Origin: Naganishia liquefaciens
Lineage: Eukaryota > Basidiomycota > Tremellomycetes > Filobasidiales > Filobasidiaceae
Direction of reading: 5' to 3'
Length of the DNA stretch: 64,000 bases
NCBI GenBank assembly: GCA_013423385.1
Contig: BLZA01000011.1
Coordinates: forward strand, 309,174 to 373,173
Notes under the pieces: model-generated
Database searches by the model: none
What the model saw: only the letters and a program-made list of their open reading frames with translations
What the model was told of the DNA's origin: nothing
Shown: in pieces, positions 12,475-25,520 of the stretch
Layout: each line of letters opens with the position of its first letter
Position numbering within the stretch: position 1 is the stretch's first letter
Translations under genes and position numbers: made by a program

Positions 12475-12639
12475 TATTACAATTTCATTAAGAGCTTCTG
12501 CTTTGCTGGCATTCTTGTTCGATAAAGTTGGATGATCAATAAAGTATATGTTTCTTACTCGGTCACATCAATCTTCTTCAATTTGCTGCAATAGGAATTG
12601 AGTCAATTATGGGACCTGACAATTCACCGTTCACACTGA

Positions 12640-14689
12640 CTAAGCGTCCTTCGTTATCACGAAACCAAGCTTCTCCTCAAACTCCTGCGACTCCTTGGGA
12701 CCATTGGAGCCATACTTGTACTCTACGGGTCGAGGAGATTCCTTGCCCTCGCTGAAATGCAGGAGTCTTGGGCATGTGAGGTTAGTATAAGCCGGATCGT
12801 GAGCGCGTCCTCGTCTGGCCTACGGTGTAAAAATGCGCCATTCCTCTTCCAATTCGTCTTGACGGACGACTATCGAGGTCAGGTATCCGAGTCAGTGCTA
12901 ATATCAGGCTCATAAGAGGAGCAAGCTACATACAGCTCTTCTGATTTCCCTTCAGCACTTCGCGAATGACAAACTCATATGGCTCAGGTGCATCCAGTCC
13001 TTCAAACTTGCTTTCATAATCGAGAACCATTTCAGGTCGAACGATGCCACCGTCCATCGTGGGTTTCTTGGAATTGATCTTGAAGTAGACCTTCTTTTCA
13101 TAAAGCTCGATGACAAGCTCGTTTGGCTCGTTGGAAGGGTAGAGGGAGTTCTCTGCTTGTTTTAACTGAATGATAATCCGAAGAGCATCTTCCTCAATCG
13201 CTGTAAAGGCGTGTCGTCAGCGGACGCAGCGTTGAAGGAAATCGCCAGAAGCTTACCCTTGCCGGACTTCAGAATGAAAGGTACGCCCTTCCAACGGTCA
13301 TTATCAACTCGCAACACTACTTCGCCGAATGTAGCGGTCTTGGACTCTTTGTTTTCGACGGATTCATCTTCGAGATAGCCCGGCTTTTCACCGTTTCCAG
13401 TATACTGGCCCATTACAGCCTCATCGTTGGCGATCGGCTTGATGGCCTTTAGAACCTTGACCTGCGGTGATGTTCAGCAACGACGCTCAATGCACATCCT
13501 CATGGCTCCCTCGTACCTTCTCGTCTCGAATGTGATCCTCTTCCAAGGACTCAGGCTTGTCCATTGCCAAGAATGTCAGAAGCTGCATCGAGTCTAGCAG
13601 CAACATCAAATCAGCTTGACGATCCCGGGTGACGAAAATGTCAAACATCTTACGGTTTTGCAAGACATCCCTGATAATTCCGAATTCGTCAAAGTATCCG
13701 CCTCGACCCTCACACCCGAAAGTCTCCTTTAATTCGATGAGTATTGCGGAGACTTTGTCCTTGTTGAACAATGAATCGATGAGAGGCTCATTGGCAAATC
13801 GCAGTTGCATTATGGATCGCGCCTAGAGCCCGTGAGCAGCCGGTAAGAACGGGTTCACCGGAAAGCATCGAGAACAAAGCTCGGCTTACCATCTCGTCTC
13901 CAATGAAATGGTCAATCCTGAAGATCTCCTCTTGCTTCCATCCATCTTTTGTGATGGCATTCATCATCTCTTTAGCGCTTGCAGAATCCTTCCCGAAGGG
14001 TTTCTCGATAACCAGTCGGTTTGTCTTGCCCTTATAGTTGTTCTTGTGTAGCTTTTCGGCAAGAGACGTGAATTGACTGGGAGGGACCGCGAGCTAAGGT
14101 GGAGCTATCAGAAAAAGGGCTCTAGGTTCCTCGTATACTTCGACACTCACATAGTAAACTCGGTTGGACTCGCCGTCAAAGTCCTTGTCGGCCATTTTTT
14201 GTAATTCCTTCTCCAGGTTCTGGAAGGCTTCATCTTCGTCGTAGGCGCCTTGAACGTAGGTACTGATCTTCTTAAACTCTTCGACCTTGTCTTTGGACTA
14301 TGAAAGAGAAATGAGTTCGGGTAAGACCGCCCCTCGGTCGTTTCGACGAACCTCTTTCTCCATATCTAGGCCACCCGTTAGGCGATCTTCGAAATCCTTC
14401 TTGTCCAGTTCTGACCTGGCATAACCGACAATGTGGGTCTTCGGAGGCAGATAGCCGTGCTTGAAGAGCGCAAATAGAGAAGGAAAGGTCTACGTTGGGC
14501 GGGCACGTGTGTCGTCAGCGGCAAGGTCACAAGCACTTCAATAGATATTCACCATCTTCTTGGCCAGATCACCCGATGCGCCAAAGACTGTGATCATGTA
14601 AGCTACAAGGTACACACTTCCTGTGTAAGACGATACTCACCCACGACCAAGGTCTTGTCCTTCAATTCTCCTTGCGATTTGACAGACAT
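12640..14689 (-). CDS. ZWF1: Glucose-6-phosphate 1-dehydrogenase, divergent
   Basis: The enzyme oxidises glucose-6-phosphate and makes NADPH at the entry of the pentose phosphate pathway. Eleven exons (14641-14689, 14553-14587, 14352-14489, 14151-14297, 13890-14093, 13654-13822, 13517-13593, 13257-13461, 12934-13200, 12824-12869, 12640-12766) give 487 residues, close to the usual 490-515. The NADP-binding [31 protein letters not shown] and [13 protein letters not shown] motifs are present. The family signature RIDHYLGKE reads RIDHFIGDE (residues 182-190), so the conserved Lys is Asp at 189. An open in-frame stretch to an ATG at 14809 would add 40 residues without D or E, resembling a mitochondrial presequence. 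It may be a specialised paralogue rather than the main G6PD. Confidence 0.9.
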
Positions 14690-15652
14690 CGTAAAGGTTC
14701 TGGAAAACGTATACTGGAAGTAAGGTATGTGTCTGGGAAAGGTGCTGAAGGTAGCGTTCCTGCTAGTGAATGGAATGCGTTGAAAGGCCTTGAATACACT
14801 GTTCAGCATCGACCGACGTCTAGCAGGCAGGCCGGATTCATAGCCTACACAGATGAGCTCTTCTGGCTCAAGTTTGGTAAGATGGAACCAAGAATGAGAC
14901 ATTATTGCTTGGGTGACGTCAGATCCGGCGCGGACTAACCACGAAGTAGCCGTACCCGCGTACCAAATATATGTATGTTGAATGTGTAAAAATGCTTTAC
15001 GTGCGAACTCGACTGTCACTCAAAGCTCTTGTGATCCAGTCATTCGGACGTCAGGATACTCAAAACAGGCACCAATTCCGCAAGGACAGCAAGTCCTTCG
15101 GCAAAGGTGACCGCGACATCGGTTTACAGAATCCTTTTCATACTAAAGGTCCGGTATAAGGCAATGCCTATCCGTTCGTTCGCTCGATCACCAGGACCTG
15201 CAACAGGAGTGAACGGGCAAGCGCTGACCTTTTGGTTGCATGGCGACATACGCATCGCTGTTGGCATATGGAATGCACTATCTTGCTCCAGCATTCGCGA
15301 CCTCAGTATGAAATCGGTGGAGGTTCCCAAAGTTAAAAGGGAAAGACCTTGGCGGAACACTAGCGCCGCATTGTTGACTTGACCAAGAGTGTCACGACAT
15401 CACACGAGAGTCCGCCTCATCTCGGGGCTCATCTCAAGCGCATCCGCCGTCTCCAGCGTGTTCATGAACGTTCTGGGTTGGCGAAAGGATTGCCAGGAAG
15501 CAGAATCGAGCTGCACGCATAGTTCACACAGAACTTGCTGCGTTTCGAGCGTGATCCCCGATATTATCCATGTAATATGTCGCTATATCGACAGGTCCCA
15601 TACAGCGTTCTGCTGAATTCCCAACGTATAGCCTTGATCCATGTCGTGACGT
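14690..15652. other. G6PD upstream region
   Basis: A 963-bp gap between the G6PD start and the QCR9 stop. It holds the CRE palindrome at 14914 and the possible G6PD N-terminal extension at 14690-14809. The remaining short frames on both strands show no recognisable family. Confidence 0.5.
14914..14921. promoter_or_regulatory. CRE/ATF palindrome TGACGTCA
   Basis: A perfect 8-bp bZIP site 225 bp upstream of the annotated G6PD start, and 105 bp upstream of the alternative start at 14809. It is one of only four perfect copies in the window, all in promoter gaps. Confidence 0.5.
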
Positions 15653-16479
15653 TTATTCATCGTCTGCCTGGATGTACTTGTGACGGATGTCCTGCGGAAC
15701 CAAGAGTGTCATTTGAATTATCGAGATCAATGCACATCGTGTGATAGCTTACCTTCCATTGTTTCTGTTATCACCGAGAATGACAACAAGCAGGAACAAT
15801 AGAATCGTTGTCAGCTTCAGATTGTATTATTGTCGGGTTCATCCTTTTCCGTCAAACCAAACCATGAAAGATCCCTCGAGCTTGCACACGTTGCGTGTAA
15901 CCACTGCGCCTTCATTGGCAGGCTTCCACAGACTGCCTTTCACCCGTGCTAGAGCGCAGCCTCCGTAATTCAAACGCTCAGAGACCGCGTCGCTGTTCAC
16001 ATCCGACATCCATAAACGTCGGAAGCTGGCCAATGCGGGAGACGAGGTTGCGAGCACTGTATGTGTCTCGTTGTTGAAGTCTTGGTGCGAGCGATTGCAG
16101 GTCGAGTCACAAACGTCGAATCTGAAGCGTTCCCTCCTCCTTCTCTATTCTCCTAAGACGCCAACTCTTTCAAAATTCTCAAGCGCCCGATCCGCGTTCA
16201 AGCATTCTTGTCATTCCACCTCGCCCAACGATCTACCCAGTCTTCCCAAGTCGACTTGTCACTCAACACTCACACCTCGGTTGTGGGCGTCCCACCATGC
16301 GGAAGTAGCCAAGTCGAACCCGATGGAGAAGGCAAATGCAGAGCCGAAGACTGTGGCGACAAAGACCGAGTTTCGCTTGAAGAAAGTGTTGTAGATGATC
16401 TGGTGCAACAAGAAAGGGTTCATTCAGAATTTCTGTCCGGAATATTGCGACCGGATGGCGAAGTGCTTACTGCTGCCAT
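15653..16479 (-). CDS. QCR9: QCR9, cytochrome bc1 complex subunit 9
   Basis: QCR9 is a small single-membrane-span subunit of respiratory complex III in the inner mitochondrial membrane. Four exons are required: 16471-16479 (MAA), 16274-16399, 15753-15764 (12 nt, KQWK) and 15653-15691. The 61-residue product reads IIYNTFFKRNSVFV, a hydrophobic span of about 20 residues, AWWDAHNRGKQWKDI and RHKYIQADDE. This matches the family along its whole length, including the NRG+QWKDI signature that only appears when the microexon is included. The intron before the microexon is 509 nt, far longer than others in this window. Reading through its donor would instead stop after NRGVSVE. Short proteins of 57-66 residues are normal for the family. 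Confidence 0.88.
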
Positions 16480-17066
16480 TTTGCTCAACCGGGAACCTAT
16501 TGCACAACACGGATAACGCTGGTGATATAACGGCAATGTAATGCGAAATACAATTTCGAGATCACCACCTTGACCGCGCACCGATCGACGACGACCCATT
16601 GCGAGCCCTCCCGTTGGCCCGCCGAGTGTGAGAAAAGAAAATGGGCTGGGAGCGCCCGGAAACTGGATAGCAGTCTGCTCCCAACTCTCGCGCAAAGCCA
16701 GCTGAAACCCGATCAGCCTGTCGACCCGGGGTGGAGGAGGGATACATCCGCGGTGCCATTCGGTCATTTGACTCTGTGCGGTGCATGTTATCGACCACCT
16801 GAAACTTGGGATATTGACGTCAAAAGTCACGATAGCGAAAGAAGTTATTGACGGACGGAAGTAACAATTTCGGACATTCCTGGCTCAGCAGATCCCACGT
16901 CACTCATTCGACGGCGGACTTGCTTTCCTTCGTTCGCGTATTCATCTCGTCGAAGCAGGAATCGGACAACGGCTCTGCCATAGCAATCCCTTGCGACGCC
17001 TATCTACTTGTTGTCACATAAGGACTTCCGGAAAGCCGTCGTTCCATATCGCTAGCTGCCGGCAAA
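16480..17066. other. Divergent promoter between QCR9 and PFK2/FBPase2
   Basis: A 587-bp gap between two divergently transcribed energy-metabolism genes. It carries a perfect CRE at 16815-16822. No coding exon is supported. Confidence 0.5.
16815..16822. promoter_or_regulatory. CRE/ATF palindrome TGACGTCA
   Basis: A perfect bZIP-type palindrome about 245 bp upstream of the PFK2/FBPase2 start and about 335 bp upstream of QCR9, able to serve either gene. Confidence 0.5.
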
Positions 17067-20148
<3,082 letters not shown>

Positions 20149-20732
20149 GCTCGCCAGTGCGGCAGAGCCGTTCCGGTCAAAGACCGCTCAGAAAAGGCCG
20201 TAGACTAAACCGATGTTGTATACATGAAGATATAAACCTGGTTGGACTTCTCGCCTGAATAATGGTCTCATGAGCGTCACCGCAATACGTCATGCGTATG
20301 CTGTTGCGATGCTCCCGCGAGCAAATTTATCGCGGGCGAGCCGCATTCCCTCTCGTCGTCGGCGTTAATGACAAATAGCAGCGAGACGCTTGAAGTCGTC
20401 AACTCGTCAGGATAGTTGCGAGAACTCGAACCACTCCGTGAAACGTTGTGGCGAAGCTGGGGGCGAGAACGTTGCCGAGTGATCGCATATCCCGAAGTGG
20501 AGGCTAGAAATTCGGTTGCGTTGTCTGAGACCCAAGCTTGCCCTTTCTCCTACATCCCTTAACTCATCTCGTTGACTATCTTTCCTCTATTTGAACCGAC
20601 TTCCTTTCAACCTCGGCCTACCCTCGCATTGTGAAAAGTATAGCTGCAATCACACGACAGGCGCTGCTGCAGAGACGGATACATCAATCTACCCAGTCTC
20701 AAGTCGTTCACGGATTTGCGGCTTCGGACAAC
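20149..20732. other. Intergenic, RBM18 promoter and 5' UTR
   Basis: A 584-bp gap between two plus-strand genes with pyrimidine-rich sequence before the RBM18 ATG. The RBM18 frame stays open about 100 bp upstream of that ATG but contains no further ATG. Nothing else is seen. Confidence 0.5.
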
Positions 20733-21772
20733 ATGGCCTCCAACTATCTTTCCCGTCCGGCTCTCGACCCCCCAGCACCTTCTGCTGCGGAAAAATCGTT
20801 CGCGAAAACCCCAACAGTTGTCTCAACAAGGTTATTCGTCGGGAACCTGAGTCCAGCGGTCGATGAGTGAGTCTACCCCTTTCACATTAGCTCCTCTTGT
20901 CCTAGTACTCACAGCCGCCGATCACCTCAATCGTGTTCAATTACCTTTCTGGCAAGATACACCCTGATTCAGGTATTCTCAAAATGCGGTCGTATTGCAA
21001 AGATGGATTTTTTGTTCCACAAGACTGGACCGTTGAAGGGTAAACCCAGGGGATATGCGTTTGTGGAGTACTCAACGAAAGAGGTTGGCACCACTTAACG
21101 TTGTTGCGAACCTATGTGTGGCGTTCTAACATACTGTCGTTCTTTTAGGAAGCAGCAAAAGCTGTCGCAAAACTTCATGACAGGTCGCTTAGAGGCAGGA
21201 AGCTTGCAGTATCCTACGCTGCGGCAGTAAGCAGATTGCATCTGGCATTAGGCATCGTCAGCTTACTACGCCCTTCCTGTGCAGGTAAATCCCGACTATA
21301 ATAATCCTCTAGGAAGTGGCAAGCCCTACCGCAGAGGAGAACCACCCAAAACAACAACACTCAGTCTTATTAAGGGTCATCGGAAACCTCAAAGGTGAGT
21401 TCCTCTGTCTGCCTTCGAGACACGGCAACTCATCATGGATTTCTCGGTATAAGCGCGGAGGCTCAAATTGCCGCATTGGAAGCAAAGCTGAATTCGATGC
21501 AGCAATCCCCATTGGCTCTTACTGCAGGATCCGCAACACCTGAACCCGAAGCGGGTCCATCGGATAAGGGCAAGCGTCGCGCAAACGAAGAAGCTTCCGA
21601 TGGACAGGGCATCATTAGTGAGGATCAGCCGCAACGAGCCAAAAAGGCGAAGACGGAAGGATCTTCTAGACCGAGCATTCCTGTTCCACCTCTCACTGCG
21701 AACCTACCGTCTAAACCATCGCAAATCACGCTGGACACGGCCAGATATCAGGAATTAATCAAGAAGTTCTAA
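20733..21772 (+). CDS. RBM18: RBM18-like RNA-binding protein, one RRM
   Basis: Five exons (20733-20866, 20957-21083, 21149-21226, 21285-21394, 21454-21772) give 255 residues. A single RRM begins TRLFVGNLSPAVDEYTLIQV (RNP2) and contains the RBM18-type block DFLFHKTGPLKGKPRGYAFV (RNP1). After the RRM, VPDYNNPLGSGKPYRRGEPP and a short helix (AQIAALEAKL) follow, as in RBM18. The C-terminal third is low-complexity with a KGKRR/AKKAKT basic cluster that may be nuclear. RBM18 function is poorly known even in animals; binding to RNA is inferred from the fold. Exon joins all keep phase. Confidence 0.85.
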
Positions 21773-22635
21773 AGTGGCACCACAATACTCAGGAGCCAGC
21801 GCCGAGGAATAGGAGCTTCGAGGAGCTCTATTGTATGACTAGAGATTGAGGCGATTTTCTTGCTTTGCGTTGTATTATCAATACAAGTAGACTTCTGGCA
21901 TACGTGTCCTTTCCCCTTAACGCGATGATAACAGTCCTGCGGCCTTGGTACAAGTCAAAGGGGACTAAGAGCGACAGTTGCCCTTTTTGCAGAGATGTCT
22001 GTACAAATCGCAAACGAGAGACTGGAGGGTTTGCCAAATGACACGTATTTCCTTTCGAAGCATCGAATTACGAATCATGGAAGTCACGAACGGAGCTTTC
22101 ACAACCAGAGTTGGTTTCTCCTCAGCACTGGCCATCTGATGCAGCTTGTTTGTTGGCTTGCTTGCGTTGCTATCGGGCGCGGAATACTGTGAGCTGCTTC
22201 CATACCATCCATCATTCCAGCATCATTGCACGCGGGAGAGTTCTGAAAGCAAGAGCACAACGCGCCACGGCTTGGCAGGCATCCGCATATTGTCGGAGCA
22301 TCGGTCACAAAGGTTGATATCGTAGACACTCTGCCCGTCGCGTCGGATACAGCTGTTCGGAAGTGTATTCGGACACAGACGCCCAATTGAATTGCCTCTG
22401 CACCAGACTCACCACAACGATAGGGGAAACCCATCAAGGCTTTTGATCCACCGGAGGACACAAATCTGCATTGCGCCGTCCTCGCCAAGGAATCTCGACC
22501 CAATCGACCGCAAGATCGATATACCGCACGGTCCTGAGGTCATATTCGACAGGGAGACGCGTTCATTTCCTCGCTCAAGCCATAATTGGCCAAAGTCAAC
22601 GGTGAACAGAGAGCACTACAGGTCATTGTGGAAAG
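21773..22635. other. Intergenic, RTS1 promoter and leader
   Basis: An 863-bp gap between two plus-strand genes. Short frames on both strands have no recognisable family, and no RNA gene is evident. Confidence 0.5.
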
Positions 22636-25520
22636 ATGAAAGGACTCAAGAAGGCAATGGTAAGTTTCAGTTTCTTCCGGTACTCACAAGGTGGGCAGTC
22701 TTGCCAGTCATGTTGAAAGGAAGGGTCTGTTCGCAAGAAGACGATAGCGTCTCGTGGGCGACATAAGCCGCGGGCGAACATGTTGCGCTTGAGTAGTATA
22801 GCAGCCGTCCCTGTCGATCCGCATTACCCGCTTTCCACGCTAAACTGTCCACACCTTCCTTCCGCCTCGATCACAGCAGCTGTCGAGAACGAAATCAGGC
22901 TCTGATGCCAAGAAGGAGAAGGAAAAGACTTCCTCGCCGTCCGGACAACCTCGAACCCCGTTGAGTACAACTGGATCTAATTCATCCACTCCTACGGGAA
23001 CCGCCGGTGGCCAGCCCAGACAGGGTGCATCAAGCGCATCGCAAACAACAGGATTACCATCAACTCCTGATCGTCGAGGCGCAAGCGGATCACCTTCCCC
23101 ACATCATCTTTCTCAATCTCATACATCCTTCGACAAGACATCGCCAGCCCCGCCGGTCGTCGTGGTGTCTGGAGCGCCGAACGCCGAGATGCCGCAGGAC
23201 CCAGTGCCTCATAGCCGTGCCTCAGATGTCGGAATCGGTCAGGGGTCTCCCGCAACCGGAGGTCTCGCGGTCGTTGAGTCAGGGGGACCGTCGACGGCTG
23301 TTGGTGGCAGGACAGGTGGAACTCCTCCAAAAGCTGGGTCACTGAGGGGACTACGGGGTCCGAAAGATACGATACCGATCGTGGGGAAAAGCCCAAGAAA
23401 ACAGAGAAGCAGTCGATTCCACGTGACAGAAAGAGTTGACTTGGACAAGTTGCCAGGCTTTATGGGTGAGTCCAAGTAAAGTCTCACAGGAAATGACAAA
23501 CTGACTTATACGGTCTGCAGAGGTACCGCCGCAAGAGCGGAACGACCTATTTATCCAAAAACTGCATCAGTGCTCTGTGGTTTTCGATTTCAACGATGCG
23601 AGCGGCGACATGAAGGGCAAACAAGTCAAAGCACAGACCTTGCACGAAATGCTGGAATACATCACCACACAGCGCGGGGTCATCACAGAGCAGATTTACC
23701 CCGAGGTAGTCAACATGGTGCGTTCAACCAGTGTGACTTGTCGACTGGAGGCTGACACCGCCTGATCTCGATAGTTCGCGTCCAATCTCTTCCGTTCGAT
23801 ACCTCCTCAAGTGAATCCGACCGGCGATGCTTTCGATCCCGAGGAAGACGAGCCTGTGTTGGAATTGGCATGGCCACATTTGCAAATTGTTTACGAATTC
23901 TTCCTGCGCTTTGTGGAGAGTCCGGACTTCAGTCAGAATATCGGAAAGAAATACATAGATCAGACGTTTGTTTTGCACGTACGTTCAGAACGTCCCGATT
24001 TCAGCGACGGCGTGCTGATCATCCACTGTTCGTTAGTTGCTGGAGTTGTTCGACAGCGAAGATCCAAGGGAGCGCGACTTCCTGAAAACCACCTTGCACC
24101 GAATCTACGGAAAGTTCCTCAACCTGCGAGCATTCATCCGTCGATCCATAAACAATGTCTTTTTCCAATTCGTCTACGAAACCGAACGACATAACGGTAT
24201 CGCCGAATTGTTGGAAATTCTTGGATCCATTATCAATGGTTTTGCTCTACCACTCAAAGAAGAACACAAGACATTCCTCACCAGGGTACTCATTCCTCTA
24301 CACAAGGCGAAGAGTTTGGCCCTCTATCATCCGCAACTGGCATACTGTGTTGTGCAATTCTTGGAAAAGGACGCGGCCTTGACCGAAGAGGTTCTTATGG
24401 GCCTGCTGCGATACTGGCCAAAGGTCAACTCCCCCAAAGAGGTCATGTTCCTGAACGAAGTAGAGGAAATCCTCGATGTGATCGAAGCAACAGAGTTTCA
24501 GAAGATTATGGAACCGTTATTCCAGCAGCTGGCGCGGTGCATCAACAGCCAACATTTCCAGGTCAGTTCTTGTCACGCTTAAAAAGGGAAGGGGCTAACA
24601 GTATTCACAGGTGGCTGAAAGGGCACTCTATTACTGGAATAATGAATACATTGTCAATCTGATGAGCGACAACATTGGCGTCATTCTTCCATTAGTCTTC
24701 CCGGTATTATACACAAACTCGAAGACACATTGGAACAGGTTCGTCTTGCGCACGGTTCCCCGCGTTATCAATCTGAGTTTACTTTCCCATAGAACTATAC
24801 ACGGCATGATATACAACGCCCTCAAGGTTTTCGTCGAAATCAACCCGCAACTGTTTGAGGAATGCCAGCATGGCTACAAAGCCATGAAGCGAGAGTGCGT
24901 GTCACCGTGAAAACCCCCGGAAAGCATTCTGACCGATCGTCCAATCACAGGGAAGCGGAAAGGGCTATTGCCAGGTATAATGAGTGGATGCGATTGCGCG
25001 AAATTGCCATCCAAAATGCTGGCGGGATCGATTCGCCAAAATTGCCAGCCTCGTTGAAAGAACCGCCGCCACCGCGACCGGAGCCTTACGAGGAAACTGG
25101 TGACGAAGTTGGCGACGTTTCTGCGGAGATGCTTCACAACGGAACTTTGGAAGGTGGAGAAAGTTTCAATCTCGAGCGCAGCCTGGCGGAAGATGCGGTA
25201 CCCTTGGCCGATCCTGGACTCGATAGATCACCCGTAAGCTCTAGTTGGAAACAGCTCCAAAACTGTTCCTGATCGTTATTCACCCGTTTCCCAGTCCCGA
25301 GAGTTGAACCCCCTATCTACTTCTGGAAATAGTCCCCATGCTCGCCGCAAGAGCGTGTTACCACGTACGTTGAGTCTTTCATATCGCCCTTAGTCCTAAC
25401 CATCTCATTGCCTCCTTCGCAGTTGACCCAGCCGTAATGCGAGACTTGCAGAATCATCGCAGCCTGGAGGCAGACGGGCCGCCTCCTGGAGTAGATGACG
25501 ACCGAAGTCTGAGCACCTGA
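22636..25520 (+). CDS. RTS1: PP2A regulatory B56 (B') subunit
   Basis: RTS1 directs protein phosphatase 2A to substrates at centromeres and the bud neck and in stress responses. Ten exons (22636-22659, 22877-23465, 23521-23717, 23775-23978, 24037-24561, 24611-24738, 24793-24894, 24951-25233, 25295-25364, 25423-25520) give 739 residues. The first exon encodes only MKGLKKAM, followed by a 217-nt intron. Residues 9-200 are Ser/Pro/Gly-rich. The B56 HEAT-like fold runs from [20 protein letters not shown] through [40 protein letters not shown] and [20 protein letters not shown] to the [20 protein letters not shown] helix. The C-terminal tail is disordered, with [10 protein letters not shown]-like basic/Ser sites. 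The family assignment is certain. Confidence 0.95.

Noticed and set aside
13517-13822. Apparent change of the conserved QNH motif to QNRK in G6PD
   Set aside because: It came from reading through an intron. Splicing 13654 to 13593 restores QNHSMQLL.
16198-16273. A 19-nt intron giving QCR9 the ending STWEDWVDRWARW
   Set aside because: It looked attractive but needs an intron far below the local minimum. The distant exons KQWK and DIRHKYIQADDE match QCR9 much better.
15765-16273. Box C/D snoRNA inside the long QCR9 intron
   Set aside because: A GGATGAA/CTGA pair exists but is only about 28 nt apart, too close for a C/D RNA, and no flanking stem was seen.
20631-20732. Presequence-like N-terminal extension of RBM18
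   Set aside because: The open stretch has no ATG; it would need a GTG start, and RBM18 proteins are not mitochondrial.
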